A stretch of 64,000 nucleotides of DNA from an uncultured Acidimicrobiales bacterium (lineage in GTDB: Bacteria > Actinomycetota > Acidimicrobiia > Acidimicrobiales > SZUA-35), in the NCBI GenBank assembly GCA_938021675.1, contig CALIFY010000066.1, positions 1 to 64,000 on the forward strand, read 5' to 3'. The notes below the pieces were generated by a model. It did not search any database. It saw only the letters and a list, made by a program, of their open reading frames with translations, and had not been told where the DNA came from. Position 1 is the stretch's first letter. Each line of letters opens with the position of its first letter. Of the stretch, positions 18,184 to 27,300 are shown one piece after another. The translations under genes were made by a program, and so were the position numbers.

Positions 18184-19185
18184 ATGACCATCGTGTTGAC
18201 CGGAGGCTGCGGGTTCATCGGCAGCCACCAAGCCGTAGCGCTACTCGAAGCAGGCCACGACGTCGTACTTGTCGATGACCTTTCAAACGCCCGGGAATCC
18301 GTGGTCGATCGGATCGCCGAAATCGCCGGACGGCGACCAGAATTCCATGCCACCGACGTCCGGGATACGGAGGCGCTCACCAAGGTGTTGGCTGCCTCGG
18401 GCTGCGACTCAATCATTCACTTCGCCGGACTAAAGCACGTATCGGAATCGATGGAGCGCGCCATCGACTACCTGGACGTGAACCTGGCCGGATTGACATC
18501 GGTCCTAAAAGCGGCCGACACCACCGGGGTGCGCCGGCTTGTCTTCAGCTCCTCCGGTTCGATTTACGGGCCAGCGGAACGAGTCCCAATTCCTGAAACG
18601 GCGCCGGTGAACCCGACCAACCCGTACTCGCGGTCAAAGGCGCTGTGCGAACAGGTCTTGGCCCAGGTGTGCGCCGTCGATCCGAGCTGGTCGGTGATGT
18701 CGCTTCGGTACTTCAACCCGGCCGGCGCTCATCCATCGGGGTTGATCGGCGAAGACCCGACACACCTGATCAGCAACCTGGTGCCGGTGATCATGGAAAC
18801 GGTCAACGGAGCCTTCGATTCGGTTCCCATATTCGGCACCGATTTCGATACCGACGACGGCACCGCGGTACGGGACTACATCCACGTCATGGACGTGGTG
18901 GAGGCCCATGCCGCCGCACTCGACGTGGTCAAGACGACCACCGGATTCGAAGCGCTCAACATCGGCCGTGGTGAAGGGGTTTCGGTTCGGCAGCTGATCA
19001 CCGCGGCCGGCGATGTGTTAGATCGCCCCATTCCAACGGTCGAGCACCCCCGGCGAACCGGCGATGTGGCGGCGCTCGCCGCCGACACCACTCGAAGCAA
19101 GAAGCGGCTCGGCATTCACGACTACCGCGGCGTCGACACCATCTTCAGGGACGCGTGGCGATTTCGGGCCGGCCGAACGACATGA
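18184..19185 (+). CDS. galE: UDP-glucose 4-epimerase-like SDR
   Basis: The product is 333 residues: NAD-binding VLTGGCGFIGSHQAVALLEAGH, the family HFAGLKHVSESME, SSSGSIYG with catalytic Ser, YSRSKALCE (YxxxK) and RYFNPAGAHPSGLIGEDP. It ends with the DYIHVMDVVEAH and EALNIGRGEGVSV regions. All are typical of GalE, which interconverts UDP-Glc/UDP-Gal and often the N-acetyl forms. The ATG at 18184 follows GAGAGG; the longer frame to 18037 overlaps the PPTase and is unlikely. It supplies galactose-type precursors for the nearby polysaccharide genes. Confidence 0.9.
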   Translation: MTIVLTGGCGFIGSHQAVALLEAGHDVVLVDDLSNARESVVDRIAEIAGRRPEFHATDVRDTEALTKVLAASGCDSIIHFAGLKHVSESMERAIDYLDVNLAGLTSVLKAADTTGVRRLVFSSSGSIYGPAERVPIPETAPVNPTNPYSRSKALCEQVLAQVCAVDPSWSVMSLRYFNPAGAHPSGLIGEDPTHLISNLVPVIMETVNGAFDSVPIFGTDFDTDDGTAVRDYIHVMDVVEAHAAALDVVKTTTGFEALNIGRGEGVSVRQLITAAGDVLDRPIPTVEHPRRTGDVAALAADTTRSKKRLGIHDYRGVDTIFRDAWRFRAGRTT

Positions 19186-19288
19186 TCGCCATCGACCCCT
19201 AGGCCGCCCGACACTGAATCCGGTGGCTCCCCAACGGCGCCAAGCGAACTAATTACGCTGGGTTTTTCGCTCATTGGCCGGATTTGGG

Positions 19289-19309
19289 GCGATCTGTACG
19301 ATCGCTTTT
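19289..19309 (+). terminator. Possible intrinsic terminator after galE
   Basis: GCGATC and GATCGC form a 6-bp stem with a 5-nt loop, followed by TTTT at 19306-19309. It is about 100 bp downstream of the galE stop and would separate it from the NRPS operon. The T-tract is short. Confidence 0.4.
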
Positions 19310-19358
19310 ACACGCAGCGACAATCATCTTGAAGGATCGTCTCGCCTAGGAGGGCAGG

Positions 19359-19407
19359 GGGACCATCCGCAGTCGCGGTCGAGCGGCTGTCGTGGATGAA
19401 CTGTCCC
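19359..19407 (+). promoter_or_regulatory. Long structured leader hairpin upstream of the NRPS operon
   Basis: Three stacked helices fold the segment: 19359-19363 with 19403-19407 (GGGAC/GTCCC), 19364-19368 with 19394-19398 (CATCC/GGATG), and 19369-19376 with 19383-19390 (8 pairs, two G-U). The loop is GGTCGA, and all unpaired bulges (CGT, AACT) are on the 3' side. It ends 85 nt before the NRPS start. It may be a cis-regulatory RNA or a transcript-stabilising element. It matches no riboswitch class that I know. Confidence 0.45.
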
Positions 19408-19478
19408 GGAAATTCGAGACGGTTCGATCCCCTTCCCACCGGTGGGTAGCCGTTTCGGCATCACGTCAGGTGGGAGGG

Positions 19479-19496
19479 ATGAGCAGAAGTTTGTGA
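19479..19496 (+). promoter_or_regulatory. Six-codon leader ORF coupled to the NRPS start
   Basis: ATG at 19479 is preceded by GGTGGGAGGG, the best ribosome-binding site in the region. The frame ATG AGC AGA AGT TTG TGA ends at 19496, and its stop overlaps the GTG at 19493 (GTGA), which starts the NRPS frame. The arrangement suggests the NRPS is translated by re-initiation after this mini-ORF. The alternative is that the ribosome-binding site serves an unrecognised start. Confidence 0.45.
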
Positions 19497-22400
19497 CACC
19501 AAGCGACAACGCCGACGGCACCGACAGCAAGCCCGAGCACAAGAACCCCGAGCACAAGAACAAGACCGAAGGCCAAGCCACACACGGCCGCGATACCGGT
19601 GGTGGCCGGAACCGCATCCGAGCCGCCCTCCTCGGTGAGGAGTCACTTCTGGTGCAATGCGGCGAGATGCTCCGCCACAGCGGCATCGAGGTTTCGGTGG
19701 TGGCGTCCAACGACGACGAGATCGCCGCCTGGGGCGCATCAGCAGGCATTCCGGTCGTCGCCAACGATGAAGACCTCGGCCCATCGCTGGCCCGGTTCTC
19801 GTTTGACTACCTATTCAGCATCACCAACCTTCGGATCGTGCCAGACGACGTGTTGGCCATGGCCCAAAAGATGGCGATCAACTTTCACGACGGCCCGCTT
19901 CCGGCATACGCCGGTCTCCATGCCACGACCTGGGCGATTCTGCACAACGAGACACGCCATGGCGTGTCGTGGCATGTGATGGAATCCGGGGTGGATCGAG
20001 GCGACCTTCTGGCCACCGCATCGTTCCCGATCGCGCCGGATGACACGGCATACACGCTCAACGTCGCCTGCTACGAACACGCCATTTCGTCGTTCGATGC
20101 CCTCGTGAACCAACTGGCGAACGGCACCGAAACTCGGACGCCACAGGAACCCTCAGCTCGCTCTTATTTCGGTCGGTACGACCGGCCACCGGCGATGGCC
20201 ACCATCGATTGGGCATCGCCGACCGATCACATCTCGGCGCTGGTCCGTGGCCTCGACTTCGGCCACCACGCCAACCCGTTGGCCAGGGCTCGGGTGTTGG
20301 TCGGCGACCATCCGATCGTTGTGGCTACCGTGTCCCATTCCGATCGCGCCGTGGAGGACAAGAGCCCGGGCACGGTGGTGGCTATCGACGACGGCGTGGT
20401 ATTCGTCGCCGCCTCCGACGGAGTGGTCGGCCTGGCCACCGTCGTCAACCACGACGGCCGCCCGGTAGCCGCCGCCGATGCCCTCACCAGGGCTGGTGTC
20501 ACCGTCGGGGATCGACTGCCGCTCCTGTCGCCGGAGCAAGCCGATGCGCTGAGCGCGTTGAACGCCGAACTCTGCCGTCACGAACCGGCGTGGGTGTCCG
20601 AGCTCGACGGCGTAGCGCCGCTCGACTTGCCGTACCCCCGAGCGCTTGGTGAGGCGGCCGCAACGATCGTCACCACCGACCTACCCCTGTCCACCCCGGC
20701 CCGAAACGCCCTTGACCGCCGGGGCGACGCCACCGACAAAACGGCGGTCGTCGCCGCGGCGTTCGCCTGCTATCTGGCCAAGCTCACCGGCGCCGGCCCG
20801 TTCCATCTCAGTGTCGGCGGCACTTCGGACGTCGATCCATCGCTCGCACCCTGGATTTCCCCTCGTGTGCCCCTCCGCTCCCCGAGCCTTCCCGAAACAG
20901 CGACCATCGCCGATGCCATCGATGCTCAAGGCAACGCCCTAGCCAAGGCCGTTGACCGAAAAGGGTTCGCCTCCGACCTTGCGTTTCGCTATCCGCGCCT
21001 ACGGTCTCATACCGCCGAGACCGGACTTCTGCCGTCGATCGGAATCGACATCGGCGATGGTCCGGTCGACGAGACGTTGGATCTGAGCCTGGTCATCGAC
21101 TCGGCCAACGACCGGCTCCGGTGGCGGCGGAACACGGCGTCGTACTCCACCGATGTGTTCGACCGGATGGAAACGCAGTTTCTGGCCGTCCTGGATCAGT
21201 TTTTGTCCGACGGCTCGTCCCCGTTGGCCGAGCTGAACCTACTGACCGAAAACGAGCGCCGACAGATCGTTGTCGACTGGAACGACACTGCGGTCCCGGT
21301 AGACGGCGACCCCACCATCGCCGCCGCCTTTGCCGCTTGTGCGGCCCGCAATGGTCAAGCGACGGCGCTGGTTCATGGGTCGGTATCGCTAACCTACGCC
21401 GACCTCGACGCTCGATCTACCCAGGTGGCCAACCGCCTGAGTCAACTCGGTGCGGGTCGAGGCGCATTCGTCGGCATCTTCACCGACCGCGGCGTCGACA
21501 TGGTGGTGGCGTTGCTGGCCACGCTGAAGGTCGGAGCGGCCTATGTACCGCTCGATCCGACGTATCCGGCGGACCGAATCGCCTTCATGATCGCCGATGC
21601 TGATCTGTCGGTCATCGTTTCGCAGTCGACCGTGGTCGACCAACTACCGGACTACGACGGTCCCATCCTGTCGCTCGACGATGAGGTCGACCGCATCGCC
21701 GCTCTATCTACAAGCATGCCTACAAGCATGACCGAGGATAGGTCGGGCGGCGCCGACCTGGCGTACCTCATATATACGTCCGGTTCTACCGGCACGCCGA
21801 AAGGCGTCAAGGTCACAAACGCCAACGTGATCAACTTCTTGGCCGGCATGGATGATCACATCGAGCACCGATCGGGCGATGCGTGGCTCACCGTCACCAG
21901 CTTGTCGTTCGATATTTCGGTGCTGGAAATTTTCTGGTCGTTGACGCGAGGGCTCAAGCTGGTGGTCTACGCCGGCGAACCCAGCCGATCGATCGAGCAC
22001 GGACGGGTAGACGAAACCCATCGGGCATCGCCGGTTGGGGCCACGAACCGACCCCTCGGGTTCAGCCTGTTCTATTTCGCGTCGGACGACGGCCAGTCCG
22101 ATGGAGGCGACAAGTACGAACTCTTACTCGAAGGTGCTCGCTTCGCCGACCAACACGGCTTCGAAGCGGTCTGGACGCCGGAACGTCACTTCCATGCCTT
22201 TGGTGGGCTCTACCCCAACCCCTCGGTGACGAGTGCGGCCATCGCCACCATCACCGAACGAGTCAAGATCCGGGCCGGCAGCTGTGTCGTGCCATTGCAT
22301 CATCCGGTTCGCGTCGCCGAAGAGTGGGCGGTGGTCGACAATCTGTCGAAGGGCAGGGTCGGCATAGCGTTTGCCGCCGGCTGGCAGCCCGTCGACTTCG

Positions 22401-24379
22401 TGCTCAAACCGGAGAACTTCGGAGATCGAAAGGCGGCGGTGGCCCGCGATGTCGACATCGTCAAACGACTATGGCGAGGCGAGACGGTAACCATGGACGG
22501 ACCGAACGGTCCGACCGACGTCTCCACCCTGCCCCGTCCCGTCCAGGCCGAACTCCCCACCTGGTTGACCGTGGCCGGCAACCCGGACACCTTCGCCGCT
22601 GCCGGTACCGGCGGTCACAACGTGTTAACCCATCTGCTGGGCCAAACGGTCGATGAGCTTGCCGAAAAGATCGGCGTCTATCGAGCGGCCAGGAAAGCGG
22701 CCGGCCACGCCGGCGATGGCCACGTCACCCTCATGGTTCATACCTTGATCGGCGACGACGTCGACGAGGTTCGAGAACTGGTCCGGCCCCCGATGACCGA
22801 CTATCTACGATCCTCCCTCGCCCTGATAAAGGAGGCGGCCTGGAGTTTCCCTACCTTCAAACAGCGAGCGGCGGACAGCGGGCGAAGTCCGCTCGACATC
22901 TTCGACGACCAGGATCTGAACGAGCAAGAGATGGAGGCGCTGCTCGAACACGCCTTCAACCGGTACTTCGATGGAAGCGCCCTGTTCGGCACCCCCGAAA
23001 GCTGCCGGGAGATGGTCGACCACCTCCGCCGAGTCGGGGTTGATGAAGTCGCCTGCCAGGTCGACTTCGGATTACCGGCCGAGGTCGTTCTCAGCCGGCT
23101 TCCCCACCTCGACTCTTTGAAGACCTACGCCACGCCGCCCGAGGCCGACCGGGTCGAACCATCGAGCCCGCAGGATCACCCCGACGACCGGACGATCCCC
23201 GCCCTAATCGAACGCCACGCCATCACCCACTTCCAATGCACGCCATCGATGGGCAGCATGCTGATCGCCGACGACCGGTTCCGCCGGGTCGCACCCCGGT
23301 TGAAGATGTGTTTGATGGGCGGCGAAACCTTCCCTCAAACACTGGCGAAAGAGATTACCGACATCGTCGACGGCACGGTCCTCAACGTGTACGGGCCAAC
23401 CGAGACAACCATCTGGTCATCGGTTCAACGGGTAGACAACGGCGACCGACCGGTATCGATCGGGCGACCGCTGGCCAACCAACAGATGTACGTCGTCGAC
23501 CGCGATCTACAACCGGTTCCGCTCGGCGTGCCCGGCGAGCTACTGATCGGTGGCGACGGCGTGACCGACGGTTACCTCGACCGACCCGAACTCACCGCCC
23601 AACGATTCGTGTCAGACCACTTCCGAACCGATCGACCAGACGCACGTCTGTATCGAACCGGTGACCTCGTCCGGTACGAGGCAAACGGCGCCATCGAGTT
23701 CCTCGGTCGAATGGACTTCCAGGTCAAGGTTCGCGGACACCGCATCGAGCTCGGTGAAATCGAGACGAGGCTAAACGACTATCCAACCATTCGGGAAGCG
23801 GTGGTCGTGGCCCGAGAAGATACACCCGGCGACCAACGGTTGGTGGCCTATGTCATCCCCAGCCCTGGGGTGGCGGTCGATGGCGGTATCGACCCCGACG
23901 CCCTTCGAGACCACCTCGGCCAACACCTTCCCGAGTTCATGGTCCCAGCCCACTACGTGACGCTCACCCGATTTCCGCTCACGCCAAATAAGAAAACCGA
24001 CCGAAACGCCCTTCCTCCTCCCCACACGCCACCGGTTTCCTCGGGAGCGAACTATGTTGCGCCGACGGCCGGGGTCCAACACGACCTGGTCGACATCTGG
24101 CAGGACCTGCTGGGCGTGGCCAAGGTCGGGGTCGATGACAACTTCTTCGACCTCGGCGGCCACTCGCTGCTGGCGGTGCAGCTCCACCGCCACATCACGT
24201 CGACTCTCGGTTCGGAGCTGTCGATCACCGACGTCTTCCGTTTCCCGACGATCGCCTCGCTGACCGACCATCTCGATCATCGCGGCAAGGCCACCGAGGT
24301 CGCGGCGGCCAAGGCCAGCGACCGAGCCGATTCCCGACGCCAAGCTATGAAGGCCCGTCGCACCCGGAGGCGCACATGA
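19493..24379 (+). CDS. NRPS: formyltransferase - partial C - A with inserted LLM monooxygenase - T
   Basis: The 1628-residue synthetase starts at GTG 19493. Residues ~45-330 form a methionyl-tRNA-formyltransferase-like domain with INFHDGPLP (N130, H132) and the D in MESGVDRGDLL. Residues ~370-600 are only the C-terminal lobe of a condensation domain, without HHxxxDG. The A domain begins near 615 (LIYTSGSTGTPKG; LSFDIS). Between core motifs A4 and A5, residues ~855-1212 form a luciferase-like FMN monooxygenase of the MupA/Atu3671 type (GFSLFYFASDD...WTPERHFHAFGGLYPNP). Motifs A5-A10 resume at NVYGPTETT; the T domain has LGGHSLL. The pocket code reads DILQLGVIWK, close to glycine codes. It couples to the PKS by ATGA. 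Confidence 0.9.
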   Translation: MTPSDNADGTDSKPEHKNPEHKNKTEGQATHGRDTGGGRNRIRAALLGEESLLVQCGEMLRHSGIEVSVVASNDDEIAAWGASAGIPVVANDEDLGPSLARFSFDYLFSITNLRIVPDDVLAMAQKMAINFHDGPLPAYAGLHATTWAILHNETRHGVSWHVMESGVDRGDLLATASFPIAPDDTAYTLNVACYEHAISSFDALVNQLANGTETRTPQEPSARSYFGRYDRPPAMATIDWASPTDHISALVRGLDFGHHANPLARARVLVGDHPIVVATVSHSDRAVEDKSPGTVVAIDDGVVFVAASDGVVGLATVVNHDGRPVAAADALTRAGVTVGDRLPLLSPEQADALSALNAELCRHEPAWVSELDGVAPLDLPYPRALGEAAATIVTTDLPLSTPARNALDRRGDATDKTAVVAAAFACYLAKLTGAGPFHLSVGGTSDVDPSLAPWISPRVPLRSPSLPETATIADAIDAQGNALAKAVDRKGFASDLAFRYPRLRSHTAETGLLPSIGIDIGDGPVDETLDLSLVIDSANDRLRWRRNTASYSTDVFDRMETQFLAVLDQFLSDGSSPLAELNLLTENERRQIVVDWNDTAVPVDGDPTIAAAFAACAARNGQATALVHGSVSLTYADLDARSTQVANRLSQLGAGRGAFVGIFTDRGVDMVVALLATLKVGAAYVPLDPTYPADRIAFMIADADLSVIVSQSTVVDQLPDYDGPILSLDDEVDRIAALSTSMPTSMTEDRSGGADLAYLIYTSGSTGTPKGVKVTNANVINFLAGMDDHIEHRSGDAWLTVTSLSFDISVLEIFWSLTRGLKLVVYAGEPSRSIEHGRVDETHRASPVGATNRPLGFSLFYFASDDGQSDGGDKYELLLEGARFADQHGFEAVWTPERHFHAFGGLYPNPSVTSAAIATITERVKIRAGSCVVPLHHPVRVAEEWAVVDNLSKGRVGIAFAAGWQPVDFVLKPENFGDRKAAVARDVDIVKRLWRGETVTMDGPNGPTDVSTLPRPVQAELPTWLTVAGNPDTFAAAGTGGHNVLTHLLGQTVDELAEKIGVYRAARKAAGHAGDGHVTLMVHTLIGDDVDEVRELVRPPMTDYLRSSLALIKEAAWSFPTFKQRAADSGRSPLDIFDDQDLNEQEMEALLEHAFNRYFDGSALFGTPESCREMVDHLRRVGVDEVACQVDFGLPAEVVLSRLPHLDSLKTYATPPEADRVEPSSPQDHPDDRTIPALIERHAITHFQCTPSMGSMLIADDRFRRVAPRLKMCLMGGETFPQTLAKEITDIVDGTVLNVYGPTETTIWSSVQRVDNGDRPVSIGRPLANQQMYVVDRDLQPVPLGVPGELLIGGDGVTDGYLDRPELTAQRFVSDHFRTDRPDARLYRTGDLVRYEANGAIEFLGRMDFQVKVRGHRIELGEIETRLNDYPTIREAVVVAREDTPGDQRLVAYVIPSPGVAVDGGIDPDALRDHLGQHLPEFMVPAHYVTLTRFPLTPNKKTDRNALPPPHTPPVSSGANYVAPTAGVQHDLVDIWQDLLGVAKVGVDDNFFDLGGHSLLAVQLHRHITSTLGSELSITDVFRFPTIASLTDHLDHRGKATEVAAAKASDRADSRRQAMKARRTRRRT

Positions 24380-27300
24380 CCGACACCGACGACCACCAAT
24401 TCTCCGACGCCGACATCGCCATCGTCGGGATGGCCCTGCGGGTCCCGGGAGCAAACGACGTAGACCAGTATTGGGCCAACCTTCGAGATGGGGTCGAGTC
24501 GGTCCGTCCGTTGAGCGACGATGAGTTGCGGGATGCTGGGGTCTCCGACCGTGAACGGTCGAACCCTCGCTACGTGGCCATGGGCGCACCGATGGACGAC
24601 GTCAAAGGGTTCGATGCAGCCCTGTTCGGGTTCAGCCCCCGAGACGCAGCGATCATGGACCCCCAGCATCGCCACTTCATCGAAGTGTCGTGGGAGGCCC
24701 TGGAACACGCCGGCTACGACCCGGCCGGCTACGACGGCTCCATCGGTGTGTTCGGCGGCTCCGGCCACAACGCCTACATGGCCTACAACCTGTTGACCAA
24801 CCCCGACCTGATGGAGTCGGTCGGGTTCTTCCTCGTTCGCCACACCAGCAACGACAAAGACTTTCTCGTCACCAGGGCCTCCTATTTGTTCGACTTGACC
24901 GGACCAGCGGTCAATGTGCAAACGGCATGTTCGACCTCGTTGGTCGCCGTTCACATGGGCGCCCAAAGCCTGTTGAACGGCGAGTCCGACATGGTGTTAG
25001 CCGGAGGGGTCACCATAGATATGCCCCTCGATCGTGGATACGTTCACGAGCCGGGCGAGATCCTCTCCGCCGACGGTCACTGCCGAGCCTTCGACGCCCG
25101 TTCCAGCGGCACCGTGTTCGGGAGCGGTGCCGGTGTGGTCGTCCTCAAACGCCTCGACGACGCCATGGCCGACGGCGACACGATCCATGCCGTGATTCGA
25201 AGCACCGCCATCAACAACGACGGCTCCAACAAGGTCGGGTATCTCGCTCCATCGGTCGACGGTCAAGCGGCCGCCGTCAGCGAAGCCATCGCCCTGGCCG
25301 ACATCGACCCGGAGACGATTGGCTATGTCGAGTGCCACGGCACCGGTACCGAGATCGGCGACCCGATCGAAGTCGCTGCGCTTACCGAAGCGTTCAGAGC
25401 TCACACCGACCGGTCCGGCTACTGCGCAATCGGCTCGGTCAAAACCAATATCGGTCACCTCGATACGGCGGCCGGAGTGGCCAGCTTGATCAAGGCAACC
25501 CTGGCGCTTTCCCACGAGGCGATTCCCCCGACCGTCCATTTCGAGGCCCCGAACCCGCGAATCGATATGGAGTCAAGCCCGTTTTTCGTAAACGCCGAGC
25601 TGCGACCGTGGCCGGCAGGAGACTCGCCCCGCCGGGCCGGAGTGAGTTCGCTCGGGGTAGGTGGCACGAACGCCCACATAATTCTTGAAGAGGCCCCGGC
25701 GGTCCCACCACCGGCCGACTCTCGGCCGTTGCAACTGCTGACGCTGTCGGCCAAAGGGCCGACGGCTCTCGACGCGGCGACCGCCAACCTCGCCGACCAC
25801 TTGACCGACTCACCGCACCTCGACGTGGCCGATGTGGCCCATACCCTCCGCACCGGCCGACGCCAGCTCGAAAAACGCCGATTCGCTGTCGTTGCCGATA
25901 CAGCCGACGCCGCCGCCGTGCTCACAGGGTCAGAGCCGACCCGACTGGTCAACGGTACGGTCGAGCCGAGCGACCGATCGGTCGTCTTCCTCTTCCCTGG
26001 CCAGGGGGCCCAATACGCCGGGATGGGTCAAGGCCTCTACCGCTCGGAGACGGTTTTTCGCGACTGCGTCGACGAATGCGCCAACCTGCTCCAGCCCACC
26101 CTCGGGCTCGATCTTCGAACCGTTCTGTTCCCCGACGGCGGCACCGATACAGCGCTGACTGCGTGGGCCGACGATCAGCTGAAGCAGACGGCGATTACAC
26201 AACCGGCGCTGTTCACCATCGAGTACGCCATGGCCCAGCTCTGGATGAGTTGGGGTGTCACACCGACGGCGTTGATCGGGCACAGTATCGGTGAGTACAC
26301 CGCAGCGTGTGTGGCCGGGGTGCTGTCGCGTTCGGATGCCCTCGATCTCGTCGCGGCCAGAGGCCGGCTCATGCAAGAGTTGCCTGCGGGGTCGATGTTG
26401 GCCATTCCACTCTCCGCCGATCGCGTCGCCGAGTACCTAGGCGACGGTCTGAGCCTGGCGGCCAAGAACGGTCCGGACTTCTGTGTCGTTGCCGGGCCGG
26501 ACGACACCGTCGACGTACTGCAAGCCAAACTGGAAGGCGAGGACCTGGCGGTCCGCCGCCTCCACACCAGTCACGCGTTCCACAGCGCCATGATGGACCC
26601 GATACTCGCCCCCTTTGCCGAGGTGGTGGCGTCGACGAAACGTTCGGATCCCGACATCGCCTACGTCTCAAACGTGTCCGGCACGTGGATCACCAACGAA
26701 CAGATCGCCGACCCCCACTACTGGTCGAGTCATATTCGGTCGACCGTGGACTTTGTTGGCGGTCTGGACACCATCCTTGCTACCGACCCCGAGGCTGTGC
26801 TTTTGGAGGTTGGTCCTGGCCGGGCCTTGAGCACGTTCGCCAAACAACTCGAAGGCCCGCACGGCAAGATGGTGGCCACATCGATGCGACCACCGAAATC
26901 GAACGGCGCTGCCGACAGCGATGATCTGGCGGTTGCCCTTCGAACCCTCGGCGAGTTGTGGACCACCGGCGCTCTTGCCGATTGGGCCCCGTTCACCGGC
27001 GACGAGACACGACGGCGCATTCCACTACCGACGTATCCATTCCAGCACCAGGACTATTGGGTCGAACCCGGTCAACAAATACAAACCACCGCAGATCGCA
27101 CCGGTGGGCTCGACAAACTGACCGACGTCGATGACTGGTTCTGGGAGCCGGCCTGGACGCAGACCCCGGGACCTACCCCCCGGACGTCCGATGATGGGCC
27201 CGACCGCTGGCTGGTCTTCTCCAGCGACGGCCCGCTCGGCCACTCGGTAGTCGAACGCCTCAGTCAAACGAGCGACGTCACGGTGGTGTCCAAGGGAGCG

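Noticed and set aside
19350-19440. tRNA-like segment (GGTTCGATCCCC) considered as a tRNA or tRNA-Sec gene
   Set aside because: The T-stem and acceptor do not pair properly and no valid anticodon stem-loop forms; the long nested hairpin explains the pairing better.
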